This document shows positions 42,153-51,214 of a stretch of 64,000 bases of DNA, in pieces (the stretch's first letter is position 1; the number at the start of each line of letters is the position of its first letter). Both the position numbers and the translations under genes were made by a program. The notes below the pieces were generated by a model. It was not told the origin of the DNA. It was given only the letters and a program-made list of their open reading frames with translations, and made no database searches. This DNA comes from CAYVQZ01 sp964453435 (lineage in GTDB: Bacteria; Abyssobacteria; SURF-5), in the NCBI GenBank assembly GCA_964453435.1, contig CAYVQZ010000019.1, forward strand, positions 9,176 through 73,175, written 5' to 3'.

Positions 42153-42920
42153 CTATCCGAAGCTCTTGACGAGCGAACCGACAACCAGGTACCAGCCATC
42201 GGCCAGCACGAACAGAATGACTTTGAAAGGGAGTGAAATGAAGATCGGTGGCAGCATGAGCATCCCCATAGACATGAGAGCGCTTGCAATAACCATGTCA
42301 ATGATCAGGAAGGGGATGAATATTACAAACCCTATCTGGAACGCCGTTTTGAGCTCGCTTATCATGAAAGCGGGGACTAGGACATGGGTTGGAACGTCAT
42401 CCGGACTCGCGGGCGGCTCAATATTTGAGAGATAAACAAAAAGTCCGAGGTCTTTTTCCCGTGTTTGAGAAAACATGAATTCACGAATTGGGACAACAGC
42501 CCGATCGAAAGCCTCACCGTGACTTAACCTCTTGTCGAGATAGGGTTGGAACGCCTGTTCGTTAATCCGATTGTATGTGGGCGTCATGACGAAGAAGGTC
42601 AGGAACAACGCCAGTCCGATAAGGACTTGGTTTGGCGGCATCTGCTGCGTGCCCAGCGCCTGCCTGAGGAGTCCGAGCACCACGATAATTCGAGTGAAGG
42701 AAGTGACCATCACCAGAATGGCCGGAGCAAGGGACAGGACAGTTAAGAGGAAAAGCAACTGGAGGGTTGTCGAAACCTGCTGGGGAGTTTCAGCCCGGCC
42801 CAATTCCACCCCCACTCGCGGAATGAATATCTCCGGTTCCTGCGCGATTGCGGCTCCCGCCGTCGCGCAAGCCAACACGATGGCAAGCACGAAAACGCGG
42901 CGCGATTTTTTACTCTTCAT
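42153..42920 (-). CDS. fliP: Flagellar export apparatus protein FliP
   Basis: 255 residues with an N-terminal signal peptide (RRVFVLAIVLACATAGAAIA) and about four transmembrane helices. LVMVTSFTRIIVVLGLLRQALGTQQMPPNQVLIGLALFLTFFVM-type signature is present (VTSFTRIIVVLGLLRQALG; QMPPNQVLIGLALFLTFF), as are PAFMISELKTAFQIGFVIF and the C-terminal LPFKVILFVLADGW. Core of the export gate. Overlaps fliO by 11 bases. It is the last flagellar gene here; fliQ, fliR, flhB and flhA do not follow. Confidence 0.97.
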   Translation of the reverse strand: MKSKKSRRVFVLAIVLACATAGAAIAQEPEIFIPRVGVELGRAETPQQVSTTLQLLFLLTVLSLAPAILVMVTSFTRIIVVLGLLRQALGTQQMPPNQVLIGLALFLTFFVMTPTYNRINEQAFQPYLDKRLSHGEAFDRAVVPIREFMFSQTREKDLGLFVYLSNIEPPASPDDVPTHVLVPAFMISELKTAFQIGFVIFIPFLIIDMVIASALMSMGMLMLPPIFISLPFKVILFVLADGWYLVVGSLVKSFG

Positions 42921-43551
42921 GTTCCTGTCTTTTCCTGGTTAACCCCCGTAGTCGCCCTATCTGGTCGTTCAGCCCGCGAAGTTGATCATCGATGGTGGTC
43001 TCGTCTTTTTCCAAAGCTCGCTGGAACCTGACCACCGATTTGTCGAAGAACCGCGAAAACGGTAATCCGGAAGCCTGAGAGTGTGTTTTTCTCAGAGCGT
43101 TTTCGATCTCGGTTATTCGGCGTTCGTCCCGGATAGAGGTGAGCAACGATATGTTGCCCGAGGCGGTCCCTATCACCAGCAACTCATCGACCACGCGAAC
43201 GAAGTATATGATTGTCTTTGGGCTGAGATACACTCGCCCCACAACTTGCAAAGCCGCGCCGGCGGAGGCACCCGCGGGAGCCGCTGAAATTTTTCTGATC
43301 ATCCAGAGAGTCACATACAGAAGGCCGAGCACTATGGCGAGCGAGAAAATTGTTCGGACAAGTGTTCCGAGGAATCCGCCGGAGCCGAGCGGAGTGGGCT
43401 CCGAATAGGGCAGATAGCCCGCGCCTCTGTCCTCGAGCGGCGCCTGCGAGGAGACGCGGGGGGCTTCCTTATCCGTCGCTCCACCCGGAGCCGAAGCCGC
43501 AGGAAGACACAAGAACGCGACAATGAAAATTGTCAGTGCGGTTTTTTTCAC
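42910..43551 (-). CDS. fliO: FliO-like flagellar biosynthesis protein
   Basis: 213 residues: signal peptide (1-20), a Pro/Gly-rich periplasmic linker, one transmembrane helix (about 70-90, LVRTIFSLAIVLGLLYVTLWMI), then the small cytoplasmic domain with LQVVGRVYLSPKTIIYFVRVVDELLVIGTASG, typical of FliO/FliZ (GRVYLSPKTIIYFVRV). Residues 150-213 are a charged tail with coiled-coil character (ETTIDDQLRGLNDQIGRLRG). FliO helps FliP assemble. The start overlaps fliN by four bases. Confidence 0.85.
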   Translation of the reverse strand: MKKTALTIFIVAFLCLPAASAPGGATDKEAPRVSSQAPLEDRGAGYLPYSEPTPLGSGGFLGTLVRTIFSLAIVLGLLYVTLWMIRKISAAPAGASAGAALQVVGRVYLSPKTIIYFVRVVDELLVIGTASGNISLLTSIRDERRITEIENALRKTHSQASGLPFSRFFDKSVVRFQRALEKDETTIDDQLRGLNDQIGRLRGLTRKRQEHEE

Positions 43552-43946
43552 TTTCCCTCCGGTCTGCCGTGTCCGGTTTTTCCCGAGTTACCTGAGGGCG
43601 GGGTGATCTCCAGAACGCGGATTCGGAGTTTCTCCTGTAACACTAAAACTTCGCCCTTTCCTAATCTTTGATTCCCTACATATATATCCACCGGGTCGCC
43701 GGATGGCTTGTTCAGTTGCACGACGGAATCAGTCCCCAGTGCGAGCACTTCGCCAAGCGGCACAGAGGTCTCGGCCAGAACGACGTTTATCTTCAACGGA
43801 GTATCTGCAAGAAACTCTATGCTCGCAGGTTCCTTCTGCTGGTCGGCCCTCGGTTCGTGCACTCGGGAGCTGCCGTGTGCGGCAGCGTCGATGATAATAC
43901 CATCGCCAACAGGCGCATGGTGTTCAGGTTCTCTGTTTTCGGTCAT
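43548..43946 (-). CDS. fliN: Flagellar motor switch protein FliN
   Basis: 132 residues. An N-terminal acidic/His-rich linker (1-50) precedes the SpoA (surface presentation of antigens) domain: FLADTPLKINVVLAETSVPLGEVLALG, SVVQLNKPSGDPVDIYVGNQ and GKGEVLVLQEKLRIRV. Forms the lower C-ring. Overlaps fliL and fliO by four bases each, leaving no room for fliM. Confidence 0.94.
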   Translation of the reverse strand: MTENREPEHHAPVGDGIIIDAAAHGSSRVHEPRADQQKEPASIEFLADTPLKINVVLAETSVPLGEVLALGTDSVVQLNKPSGDPVDIYVGNQRLGKGEVLVLQEKLRIRVLEITPPSGNSGKTGHGRPEGK

Positions 43947-44479
43947 TGATACACAAACTCCTCAAAATAAACATTGGAGATATGTCCGCGCACAAGCAGT
44001 CCGTTCACCCGGTTTTGAATCTCGCGCCGCAAGCGTTCGCGGTCCTCATTCGTTTGTATCTGATCAATCGTTTTCGAGCTGAGCACATTGTTCACCTGGT
44101 TCTTTATTTGCGGGAGTCTCTTTTCCAATTCCTCGAAGAGTTCCGGATCATATGTTTCGAAACTGATCGTCGCCTTCAGATAGCGCTCGCCATTCGAGTC
44201 GGCCGGATTCACTATCAACGGCTCCATCCTGAAGAAGGTAAGGTTTTCCAGTTCCGAACGGACGTCTTTCATGTCTGTCCGAGCCTGCTGATGCGACTTG
44301 CGTTGCTCAACGGCCGGAGCGATGTAATTTCCGACCGTGAAAATCGCAAACAGCGAGGACAATATGACGCCGGCAATAAGTATGACAGTATTTTTCAGAC
44401 TGAAGACTCCAGGACTTTGGAGAGCGGGTGACGGCCTTTCATTGCTCTGCGGCTGCTCCGGCGACCCTCTTTGTCCCAT
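43943..44479 (-). CDS. fliL: Flagellar basal-body protein FliL
   Basis: 178 residues: short cytoplasmic N-terminus, one helix (about 29-49, NTVILIAGVILSSLFAIF), and a periplasmic domain with FFRMEPLIVNPADSNGERYLKATISFE and a C-terminal VRGHISNVYFEEFVYQ, typical of FliL. Supports stator function. ATGA overlap with fliN. Confidence 0.93.
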   Translation of the reverse strand: MGQRGSPEQPQSNERPSPALQSPGVFSLKNTVILIAGVILSSLFAIFTVGNYIAPAVEQRKSHQQARTDMKDVRSELENLTFFRMEPLIVNPADSNGERYLKATISFETYDPELFEELEKRLPQIKNQVNNVLSSKTIDQIQTNEDRERLRREIQNRVNGLLVRGHISNVYFEEFVYQ

Positions 44480-44507
44480 AACACTTCTCCCTCCCCTTGT
44501 GCGGGTT

Positions 44508-45227
44508 TTAGCTTTTATTTATTTTTTTCAGAAGGATTTCGACTCTCCGATTTTCCTGCCTTCCCTCGGCAGTTTCGTTTGTCGAAACCGGGTGGTATTC
44601 TCCGTACCCCGCCACGTTGAATCTCCGGGGTTCCAAATCCCCCCGTTCGAAGAAATATTTCGTGACGCTGATCGCCCTCGCTGTGGATAATTCCCAGTTC
44701 GAGGGAAACTCGGGAGTGTTAATCGGAACGTTGTCGGTGTGTCCCTCAATCACCACGTCATTCGGACTTTCCCGAAGAACCTTTATCAACTCCTCCAGCA
44801 CCGGCAAGGCTTCCTCGCGAAGCTCGGCTTTTCCGGAATCAAAGAGTATCGGACTTTGGATAGTAATGCGGATTCCTTCCCGGTCCTCCCTGACATTGAC
44901 TTTGCCTTGCAGGCCGGCCAGGTTAACCGAATTGCGAATCCGTTTGACGATCTCGTGAGCCGGAGGAATCGGAGGCGACATTCTCACAGCGGGAATTTGC
45001 TCGAACCTGATCATGCTCCGTTCATTGGGGAGTATTCCAAGCGCTTCCTGAAACGACGCCAACGCGCGACGGAAGGCCTCCTCGCGTATCGTCGAATACG
45101 AGAGCAGCAGAACAAAGAACGTCAGAAGCAGCGTCATGATGTCGCCGTAGGTGACCATCCACGCGGGAGAAGACGGAGCTCTTGCTTCCTCTCCGTTCGC
45201 TCCGTTATTGCTTCCGTACTTGGCCAC
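44508..45227 (-). CDS. motB: Flagellar stator protein MotB
   Basis: 239 residues. Helix at about 28-47 begins with the essential proton- or ion-binding Asp (WMVTYGDIMTLLLTFFVLLL). The periplasmic OmpA-like peptidoglycan-binding domain is at about 115-237 (IEGHTDNVPINTPEFPSNWE, LSTARAISVTKYF, GYGEYHPVSTNETAEGR, NRRVEILL). Pairs with MotA, encoded 17 bases upstream. Confidence 0.95.
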   Translation of the reverse strand: MAKYGSNNGANGEEARAPSSPAWMVTYGDIMTLLLTFFVLLLSYSTIREEAFRRALASFQEALGILPNERSMIRFEQIPAVRMSPPIPPAHEIVKRIRNSVNLAGLQGKVNVREDREGIRITIQSPILFDSGKAELREEALPVLEELIKVLRESPNDVVIEGHTDNVPINTPEFPSNWELSTARAISVTKYFFERGDLEPRRFNVAGYGEYHPVSTNETAEGRQENRRVEILLKKINKS

Positions 45228-45244
45228 AGGCTAGCTCCATATCA

Positions 45245-46027
45245 TCACAAAGGCTTTATGTCCGTGCGCACATAGTCCCGCATTTTCGGAGAGATGAACG
45301 CCTTCAGCTTTTGTTCCACGATACGCGGATTATCTCCCGACTGTATCGAAAGAATTCCTTCTATGATTACCTCTTTGTTGAGTATCTCGCTTCGGGTCCG
45401 GGTTCTCAATTTCCCTGCAATGGGCAGAAAAATGAGGTTTGCCATCAACGCCCCGTAGAAGGTTGTAATAAGGGCGGTGGCCATGCCTTGACCGATTTGC
45501 GAAGGGTCCTCGAGGGTGCGCAACATTGTTATGAGCCCGATGAGCGTTCCGATCATGCCGAATGCCGGGGCATACGTTCCCATCATCGTGAAGATTCCCT
45601 GTCCCAGGGAATGGCGCGACTCGACATAGGAGAGTTCCGTGGTGAGAATATCCTTGATCAATTCGGGAGCGGTTCCGTCAATGGCAAGGCGGACACCGCG
45701 AATGAGAAACGGGTCTCTCGTCTTCTCCAGTTCGGATTCCAGCGTGAGGATTCCCTCCCTCCGAGCCTTTGTTGCGTAGGAGACGAGCGTCTCAATCATC
45801 GAAATCGGTGTTTGATACTCGAATGCAAACGCGTTTCGGACCGTACCCAGCACCCCCTGAATCTCATGCAGGGGATAATTTATCAGGGTGGCTGCCACGG
45901 TGCCTCCCATCGTGATCATGAAAGAAGGCACGTGGACAAAGGTGGCGAGTCCGCCGCCACCCAGCGTCATTGCGATAAAGATAAAAGAAAGGCCGGATAT
46001 TATGCCGACGATGGTTGCAATGTCCAC
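45245..46027 (-). CDS. motA: Flagellar stator protein MotA
   Basis: 260 residues, four helices with the large cytoplasmic loop between helices 2 and 3. GTYAPAFGMIGTLIGLITML and TALITTFYGALMANLIFLP are the MotA/ExbB-type helix signatures, and the Pro residues of helices 3 and 4 are kept. The ion (H+ or Na+) cannot be assigned safely. Confidence 0.95.
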   Translation of the reverse strand: MDIATIVGIISGLSFIFIAMTLGGGGLATFVHVPSFMITMGGTVAATLINYPLHEIQGVLGTVRNAFAFEYQTPISMIETLVSYATKARREGILTLESELEKTRDPFLIRGVRLAIDGTAPELIKDILTTELSYVESRHSLGQGIFTMMGTYAPAFGMIGTLIGLITMLRTLEDPSQIGQGMATALITTFYGALMANLIFLPIAGKLRTRTRSEILNKEVIIEGILSIQSGDNPRIVEQKLKAFISPKMRDYVRTDIKPL

Positions 46028-46100
46028 AGAGCTGCTTCTCCCTCGTCCTTACGCCTGCCTTCTCTCATTCGTGTCCCGACTTGCATGGCGCCTTCTTTTC

Positions 46101-46316
46101 TCATTCTTCCGTACGGTCGCGTTTTTCCGGGAAATTACCGTACGCGGTTCTCTTGTATGAGATGACTCGTTCGATCACTTCGTCAACCGTTTCGAGAACC
46201 AGCAGCTTCTGGTCGCTCGTCAGCGTTACGATGGTGTCGGGAGCCGCCTCCACAAACTTTATCAATTCGGCGTTCACCGCGACCTCCGAACCATCAAAAC
46301 GCGTGAGCTTTATCAT
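46101..46316 (-). CDS. flbD: Small flagellar protein FlbD (FlbD/YlzI family)
   Basis: 71 residues: MIKLTRFDGSEVAVNAELIK and TIVTLTSDQKLLVLETVDEVIERVISYKR match the short FlbD family found between flgE and motA in many phyla. Function is unclear. This is unrelated to the Caulobacter activator of the same name. Ribosome site GTGGAG precedes the ATG. Confidence 0.92.
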   Translation of the reverse strand: MIKLTRFDGSEVAVNAELIKFVEAAPDTIVTLTSDQKLLVLETVDEVIERVISYKRTAYGNFPEKRDRTEE

Positions 46317-46331
46317 TTTTCTCCACGCGGT

Positions 46332-46361
46332 CCGGGCGATGTTCCTGCACCCATCGCCCGG
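46332..46361. promoter_or_regulatory. Perfect 10-base hairpin upstream of flbD
   Basis: CCGGGCGATG / CATCGCCCGG arms (46332-46341, 46352-46361) around a 10-base loop, 16 bases before the flbD start on the transcript side. Could be an RNA processing or attenuation structure in the flagellar message; on the minus strand it has no T-run, so it is not a classic terminator. Confidence 0.5.
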
Positions 46362-46552
46362 CGGTTTTGGTATCCATGCATACAGGAGCGCGTGTTCCGA
46401 CCACAGTCCTTACCTGCCGCATTTTCCGCAATCCAGGCAAGCTTTCCATTTTCCGGGGCAGCCTGCGTGAACCATTAGAACACAAGCCGACTCACCGGTC
46501 GACCAACCGGAAGCCGGTTCATGCCCTCAATGGTGACAAAAGCCGCTGGTTT

Positions 46553-48211
46553 CTATCTTACGAGCGATATCACTTCCTCCAGGAGAAGGTCCGCCGTAGT
46601 AATCGTGCGGGCATTTGCCTGAAACCCGCGCTGATTAATGATTATGTTTGTGAATTCAGTCGCGACGTCCACGTTCGAAGCCTCCAGGAAGCCTCCCGCG
46701 ATAAAACCTCTCCCGGCGGTTCCCGCGACACCGATAATGGGTTCGCCGGAATTGGCAGACGTTATGAACTGATTGTTGCCGATTTCCAGCAACCCGCCCT
46801 GGTTCGGGAATACGGCCAATGCGACCTGTCCGAGAACAAGTGTAAGCCCGTTGGAGAACGCCCCTGTTATGACACCGTTCGTTCCCACGAAGAACTCCTC
46901 GAGCGAACCGATGGGGAATCCATCTTGGCTCGAGAGAGCGAGCGTGTTGTCACCACTCAAAAACGTGGTGTTACTGAAATCGAGCGTTATGTCGAGCGGA
47001 TCGATTGCTCCCACAGCCGAACGGTCGATGGTTATCAGCGCGTTGTCGACACTTACAAACTGCCCGTCGTTATCGTACGTGATGGTCCCCGTGCCGACGG
47101 TTGTGCCCAAGGGGCTTTCGGCTATGTACTCAAGCGTGTTCGTGCCCACTCGAGTGAAAGTTATGTTGAGCGGAACGGAATTGCCCAATGAGTCGAACAC
47201 GGTCAACCCCGAGAGCACAAAGCTTTCTCCGTCAGCCGCGGTTATTTCGGTGAAACCGGAACCGCCGCCCGGATTATAGAGCGCATTGAACTCGGTGCGG
47301 GGCGCGCCCGTGCCGTCTGCCGCAGTGAGGACGACATCGGTTATTGCATTTCCGGACCCCAGGTCGCCCGTGATCGTGAGCGAGCCGTCAGCGTCTAGGG
47401 TGACGCTGCCATTAACGATTCCGAAGGCGTCTTCTATGGCGGCCGCCAAGTCTCCGAGCGTGGATGCGGCGGTAACGTCGAAGGTGGCCATGATATCGGC
47501 GCCGCCTTTTTCGCCCGTAATCGTTATCGTATCGCCGGGGGCCAATCCAAGGCTTACGGCAGAGATGTTTTCCAGGTCGGTCAAGAGTGTGCCCGATGTG
47601 GCCGCAAGCCCCGTTGTCGCGTCCAGTTGCGGCGGTCCATCGGTCACGGTTCCCGTTGTGGCAATGTCACCGGAGGCGTCGAAATTTCCGGAAATCATTG
47701 CGTTCTCGGTTTCCTGCACGATGGAAAGCCCGATCGGAATGATGATATCATCCACTCCTCCGGTCGGTGTGACAACTCCGTCGCTTGCCTGCCACCCTTG
47801 AACAGCAAGGCCGGTAGCAGGGTCGACGAGAGTCCCATCCACGGCCACTCCAAAAGAGCCGTCCCGAGTGAACGATTGACTCTCGCCATTGCTCAGGATA
47901 AAGAATCCGTTACCCTGAATTGCCATGTCGGAGAGACTCCCGGTGGCATTCAAGCTTCCCTGCGAGAAGTTCCTGTCAATTGTTGCGACGGTCGACCCGA
48001 GACCTACCTGAATCGGGTTGGTCCCGAACGTGTTGCCGGTCGGAGCCGTCGCTCCTACGAGGGTTTGACTGAACACGGTCTGAAACAGCATCCGGCTCGC
48101 CTTAAAGCCGATGGTATTGACATTGGCCAGGTTGTTGCCAATGACATTGAGAGCCTGGGAGATAGTGCTGAGACCGCTCACTCCGTTGAATAATGCGGTG
48201 CTGAGTCCCAT
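46553..48211 (-). CDS. flgE: Flagellar hook protein FlgE
   Basis: 552 residues. N-terminal rod/hook motif LFNGVSGLSTISQALNVIGN then NLANVNTIGFKASR; middle hook domains (D1/D2) rich in Gly/Thr/Asp; C-terminal SNVDVATEFTNIIINQRGFQANARTITT typical of FlgE/FlgG. Longer than E. coli FlgE (about 400), the extra being in the exposed domain around 170-330. Assembled by the cap FlgD, length controlled by FliK, both encoded upstream. Confidence 0.94.
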   Translation of the reverse strand: MGLSTALFNGVSGLSTISQALNVIGNNLANVNTIGFKASRMLFQTVFSQTLVGATAPTGNTFGTNPIQVGLGSTVATIDRNFSQGSLNATGSLSDMAIQGNGFFILSNGESQSFTRDGSFGVAVDGTLVDPATGLAVQGWQASDGVVTPTGGVDDIIIPIGLSIVQETENAMISGNFDASGDIATTGTVTDGPPQLDATTGLAATSGTLLTDLENISAVSLGLAPGDTITITGEKGGADIMATFDVTAASTLGDLAAAIEDAFGIVNGSVTLDADGSLTITGDLGSGNAITDVVLTAADGTGAPRTEFNALYNPGGGSGFTEITAADGESFVLSGLTVFDSLGNSVPLNITFTRVGTNTLEYIAESPLGTTVGTGTITYDNDGQFVSVDNALITIDRSAVGAIDPLDITLDFSNTTFLSGDNTLALSSQDGFPIGSLEEFFVGTNGVITGAFSNGLTLVLGQVALAVFPNQGGLLEIGNNQFITSANSGEPIIGVAGTAGRGFIAGGFLEASNVDVATEFTNIIINQRGFQANARTITTADLLLEEVISLVR

Positions 48212-48319
48212 GTTTGCTCCTGCTTGTTATTCCGTATGCCGCCTCTATCGGTCAGCGGCATCAAGCTTTCCTTGTGGGGTCCAGCTTGCCGAGGGTTCGA
48301 CCCTGCCCTCGATTGGAAT

Positions 48320-48721
48320 TCATTCTGAGTCACCATCCATAACAATGGCGCTGTCAATATTCGTGAACACATTGCCGCGCGTTTCATCGCGGTCGAGCAC
48401 GGTGACCACAGTCCGATTCTTGACGCTTACCACGAGCGCGGTTCCGCGCACCAGCACAAGCGAATCTTGTGCGCCTTTGGCCGTCGCTCGGTCTATCGCT
48501 TCAATGATTTTCGTCCTGTCGTCATCGCTCAGTTGGATATTGCGGGCGCTCAAGCGCTGGAGGGCGTGAGCCGAGAATCGCACACCCTCGAGCTTCTCCA
48601 TTTCCTTCCTGATAACTGTCTCGAAGGATTCCCGCTGATGGTTCTCTTTGCCGACCGCCGGCTGTTGCGGCTGCGCCTGCCGTATCGGTTGTCCGTGCCC
48701 TATGTTGACCTTAGCTACCAT
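48320..48721 (-). CDS. Flagellar operon protein of the TIGR02530 type
   Basis: 133 residues. HGQPIRQAQP, FETVIRKEMEKLEGVRFSAHA, LQRLSARNIQLSDDDRTKI and DSLVLVRGTALVVSVKNRTV correspond to the short conserved protein found between flgD and flgE in many flagellar operons. Its role is unknown, perhaps in hook assembly. Ten bases after flgD. Confidence 0.85.
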   Translation of the reverse strand: MVAKVNIGHGQPIRQAQPQQPAVGKENHQRESFETVIRKEMEKLEGVRFSAHALQRLSARNIQLSDDDRTKIIEAIDRATAKGAQDSLVLVRGTALVVSVKNRTVVTVLDRDETRGNVFTNIDSAIVMDGDSE

Positions 48722-48730
48722 GTTGTAACC

Positions 48731-49144
48731 CTAGTAAACGCGCACAATATAATCGAGACTAACGACCACGTCGTCATCGATGACAAGCCACGGTTCGGAG
48801 TCGATGAACCAGACTTCGGTGATGGTCCCTTCGACCTGCTCGCCATTCGGCCCAATGGCTTCCGCCTGCTTGCCAACGAGCGATGAAGCCTCAAGCATCT
48901 GCAATGCCTGGATGTTTTCATTCAACTCAATGGTTTGGCTCAACGTGTTAAGCTGGGCCATTTGCGCAATGAATTCTCGGTCGGAAAGCGGGTCCAGCGG
49001 GTCCTGGTTCGCAAGCTCGGTAATCAGCAGCATGAGAAAGTCTTCCTCATCGAGTTCGGAACCAAAGCCTGTTACGGGAGCCGTGTTGCTTCCGGTTTGT
49101 ACCGCGCCTATTGCCAGCGGGTCAACGGTTGGAGTAATGGACAT
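48731..49144 (-). CDS. flgD: Flagellar hook cap protein FlgD (short form)
   Basis: 137 residues. ELDEEDFLMLLITELANQDPLDPLSDREFIAQMAQ is the invariant FlgD core (seen as DFLMLLITELANQDPLDPLS). After it come ENIQALQMLEASSLVGKQAE and one beta-rich end. It lacks the Ig/FnIII-like middle domains of the enteric protein, as does the Bacillus form. Builds the cap for hook growth. Confidence 0.92.
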   Translation of the reverse strand: MSITPTVDPLAIGAVQTGSNTAPVTGFGSELDEEDFLMLLITELANQDPLDPLSDREFIAQMAQLNTLSQTIELNENIQALQMLEASSLVGKQAEAIGPNGEQVEGTITEVWFIDSEPWLVIDDDVVVSLDYIVRVY

Positions 49145-49165
49145 ATCTTTCTGACACCTTCCTTT

Positions 49166-50566
49166 CTAGACAAAGTAATCAATCAAGTTGGTTTGAAGAG
49201 CCGGCACAGAAATGTCCTCGGGCTGTTCTGTTTCCGGTCCATGTCCCAATGTTGTCAAGGGCGGCGTTGTCACCCATTCCGGCTCTCCGTGAGCGGCATA
49301 CCCCATGTCCTCGGCGAGGAGACTGAGTTGGGTGAATGCCAGGCCCTTTTCCGCCAGTCGCTGCTGAAGGTCGGCAAGATTATCCTGCATCACCTGTCGC
49401 ACGATTTCGTTCTCCACCCGTATCTCGATGCGAATGTGCTCCTCAACGGATATCACGCGTATCATCATTCTTCCGAGAAACTCGGGCTTCAGGCTAACCT
49501 GCAACTCACCCGTTTCGGCTCGACAGGCGAGGCGAACACCCTGAACCACCTGGTCGAACACTTGCTCACCGGCCTGCCCCGCCCTGGTGGCAAAAGTTAT
49601 CTCCGGCGGTTGATCGAGTGAGACCCGTTCCAAGACACCTGCGAACAAAGCATCGGGCAGGCTTGAGTTTGGGGAGTCAGCCGGTTTGTCAGGGTTGCTC
49701 CATCTCCAGAGGCCGTTTTCGAGGAATGCCTTCGAACCGGCCGAGAGCATCGCAGACGCTGAATCATTCTGACCATTAGTCGCATCGGGTATCGCAGGGA
49801 CCGGGATAAGGTCGTTCGCAGGCTGGAACGCAACAGTTTGCCCGCCTGAGGCGACGCTCTCAGTCGCCGTTTTCGCGAGTTCCAATTGCAAAAGTGTTTG
49901 TTGGGTGATTTCGCCCAATTGAACCGCTCTCTGCGCCCAATGCTCCGTCAGTCCTTCGCCTTTCTGAAATACGAACGCCGTTTCAAGATTGTTCGGTTTC
50001 GGTTCCACACCGAATTTGTTTCCCCGAACGTCTTGCGGGACGAAGATGTCCTCGAAAGGTAAACTCTCCGCCCAAGGAAGCGCCGTCGAAAATTTCCCAT
50101 TATCGGCGGACATCCTTTCAACGACCCTCTCAATCAGGCCTTGCGTCACTCGTTCCATCGAGTCGGGCGTATCGAATCGCGCGAAAAAACCCGAGGATTC
50201 GTATATACGCTCGGACAGGGAATACCGTTGCTGAGGTATCTGCGTGACAAGCTCGGGGAAAGCTGCGGCTTCTTTACCGCTGAACCGCTCCGAATATTTG
50301 CGCAATACAGATCTGCTTCCCTCTCCGTGAACGAGAAAACCCGGCACATTCGATGTTGAGTCGGTGTTTTCATGACCCGCACGCCGAACCGGGAGCGCCT
50401 GAGAATCGTGCTCCTTCCTCTCTTGGAAAGCGTGTCTGAACACCCGTGCGAATGCGTGCCTGTCAGCGCCGGGAGGGCTGTTGGCTTTGACGGCATCCAA
50501 AAGCGCAATCGCCTTATCCGGGCTTGCCCGAGCTCCGCTCATTGAGAGCCCGTTCAAATTTTCCAT
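49166..50566 (-). CDS. fliK: Flagellar hook-length control protein FliK
   Basis: 466 residues. A long poorly conserved, Ser/Asn/Gln-rich N-terminal part is followed by the C-terminal Flg_hook domain at about 345-430: VQGVRLACRAETGELQVSLKPEFLGRMMIRVISVEEHIRIEI (with L-K-P-x-x-L-G) and the helical QVMQDNLADLQQRLAEKGL. Measures hook length and switches export specificity. Position between flgD and the motE-like gene agrees. Confidence 0.88.
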   Translation of the reverse strand: MENLNGLSMSGARASPDKAIALLDAVKANSPPGADRHAFARVFRHAFQERKEHDSQALPVRRAGHENTDSTSNVPGFLVHGEGSRSVLRKYSERFSGKEAAAFPELVTQIPQQRYSLSERIYESSGFFARFDTPDSMERVTQGLIERVVERMSADNGKFSTALPWAESLPFEDIFVPQDVRGNKFGVEPKPNNLETAFVFQKGEGLTEHWAQRAVQLGEITQQTLLQLELAKTATESVASGGQTVAFQPANDLIPVPAIPDATNGQNDSASAMLSAGSKAFLENGLWRWSNPDKPADSPNSSLPDALFAGVLERVSLDQPPEITFATRAGQAGEQVFDQVVQGVRLACRAETGELQVSLKPEFLGRMMIRVISVEEHIRIEIRVENEIVRQVMQDNLADLQQRLAEKGLAFTQLSLLAEDMGYAAHGEPEWVTTPPLTTLGHGPETEQPEDISVPALQTNLIDYFV

Positions 50567-50602
50567 TCCATCACCTCCTTTCCTCGGAGATTCACGTATC
50601 CT

Positions 50603-51163
50603 CTAGTTCTCCGATACATCAATTTCGGGGAATATCATCTGACTCACGTCGGCGGCCTTTACGGGGTTCATGGATGCCATAATCTGGGCCGCTTGTCTTC
50701 TTCTCATTTGGAGCAAGATTTGGGCCACCGCGGAATCAGGAAGTTTTTCGAGTATGGCCGCAGCCTCGTCGGGCGGCATGCCTTCGTACATTTTGACAAG
50801 TTTTGTCGCTTCGTCCCCCCCGGAAGCAACCTCCATCTCTTCCGCGGCCTTGGTTTGCAGCGCTTTTAGCCGGTTTTCTAGTGCCTTCCTGTCGGCTTCG
50901 AGTTCCTTTTGTTGCAGCCGTATTCTTTCGGAGAGTTCTTGCAGTTTCCTGCTCTCCTCTCCGAGTTCGCGGTGCTTTTTTTGTAATGAGGCGCTCATCA
51001 TTATCGGATCGGTCGGCGGCGCTTTCTCGGCTTTTTCAGCAACATCTTTTTTGATGAACAGAAACAGCGTTTCCCGCGTGAGGAGCTCCCGCCTGTGTAA
51101 CATATAGGCGGAAACCCCCACAAAGACCGCCACCAAGAGCAAAAGAAAGACCAACTGTTTCAA
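50603..51163 (-). CDS. MotE-like flagellar chaperone (MgtE-N domain)
   Basis: 186 residues: signal anchor (4-22), a charged coiled coil (about 60-115, QKKHRELGEESRKLQELSER), and a C-terminal MgtE-N-like helical domain (VKMYEGMPPDEAAAILEKL, AVAQILLQMRRRQAAQIMASM, DPVKAAD-like NPVKAADVS). This is the MotE/YlxF type, encoded after fliJ in many flagellar operons; MotE in Sinorhizobium is a MotC chaperone, while here the client is not known. Ends 36 bases before fliK. Confidence 0.85.
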   Translation of the reverse strand: MKQLVFLLLLVAVFVGVSAYMLHRRELLTRETLFLFIKKDVAEKAEKAPPTDPIMMSASLQKKHRELGEESRKLQELSERIRLQQKELEADRKALENRLKALQTKAAEEMEVASGGDEATKLVKMYEGMPPDEAAAILEKLPDSAVAQILLQMRRRQAAQIMASMNPVKAADVSQMIFPEIDVSEN

Positions 51164-51214
51164 TTCCCGTCAACCTTCCGGCAGTGAATGAACCCGAGCC
51201 GCGTTCCTCCGCTC

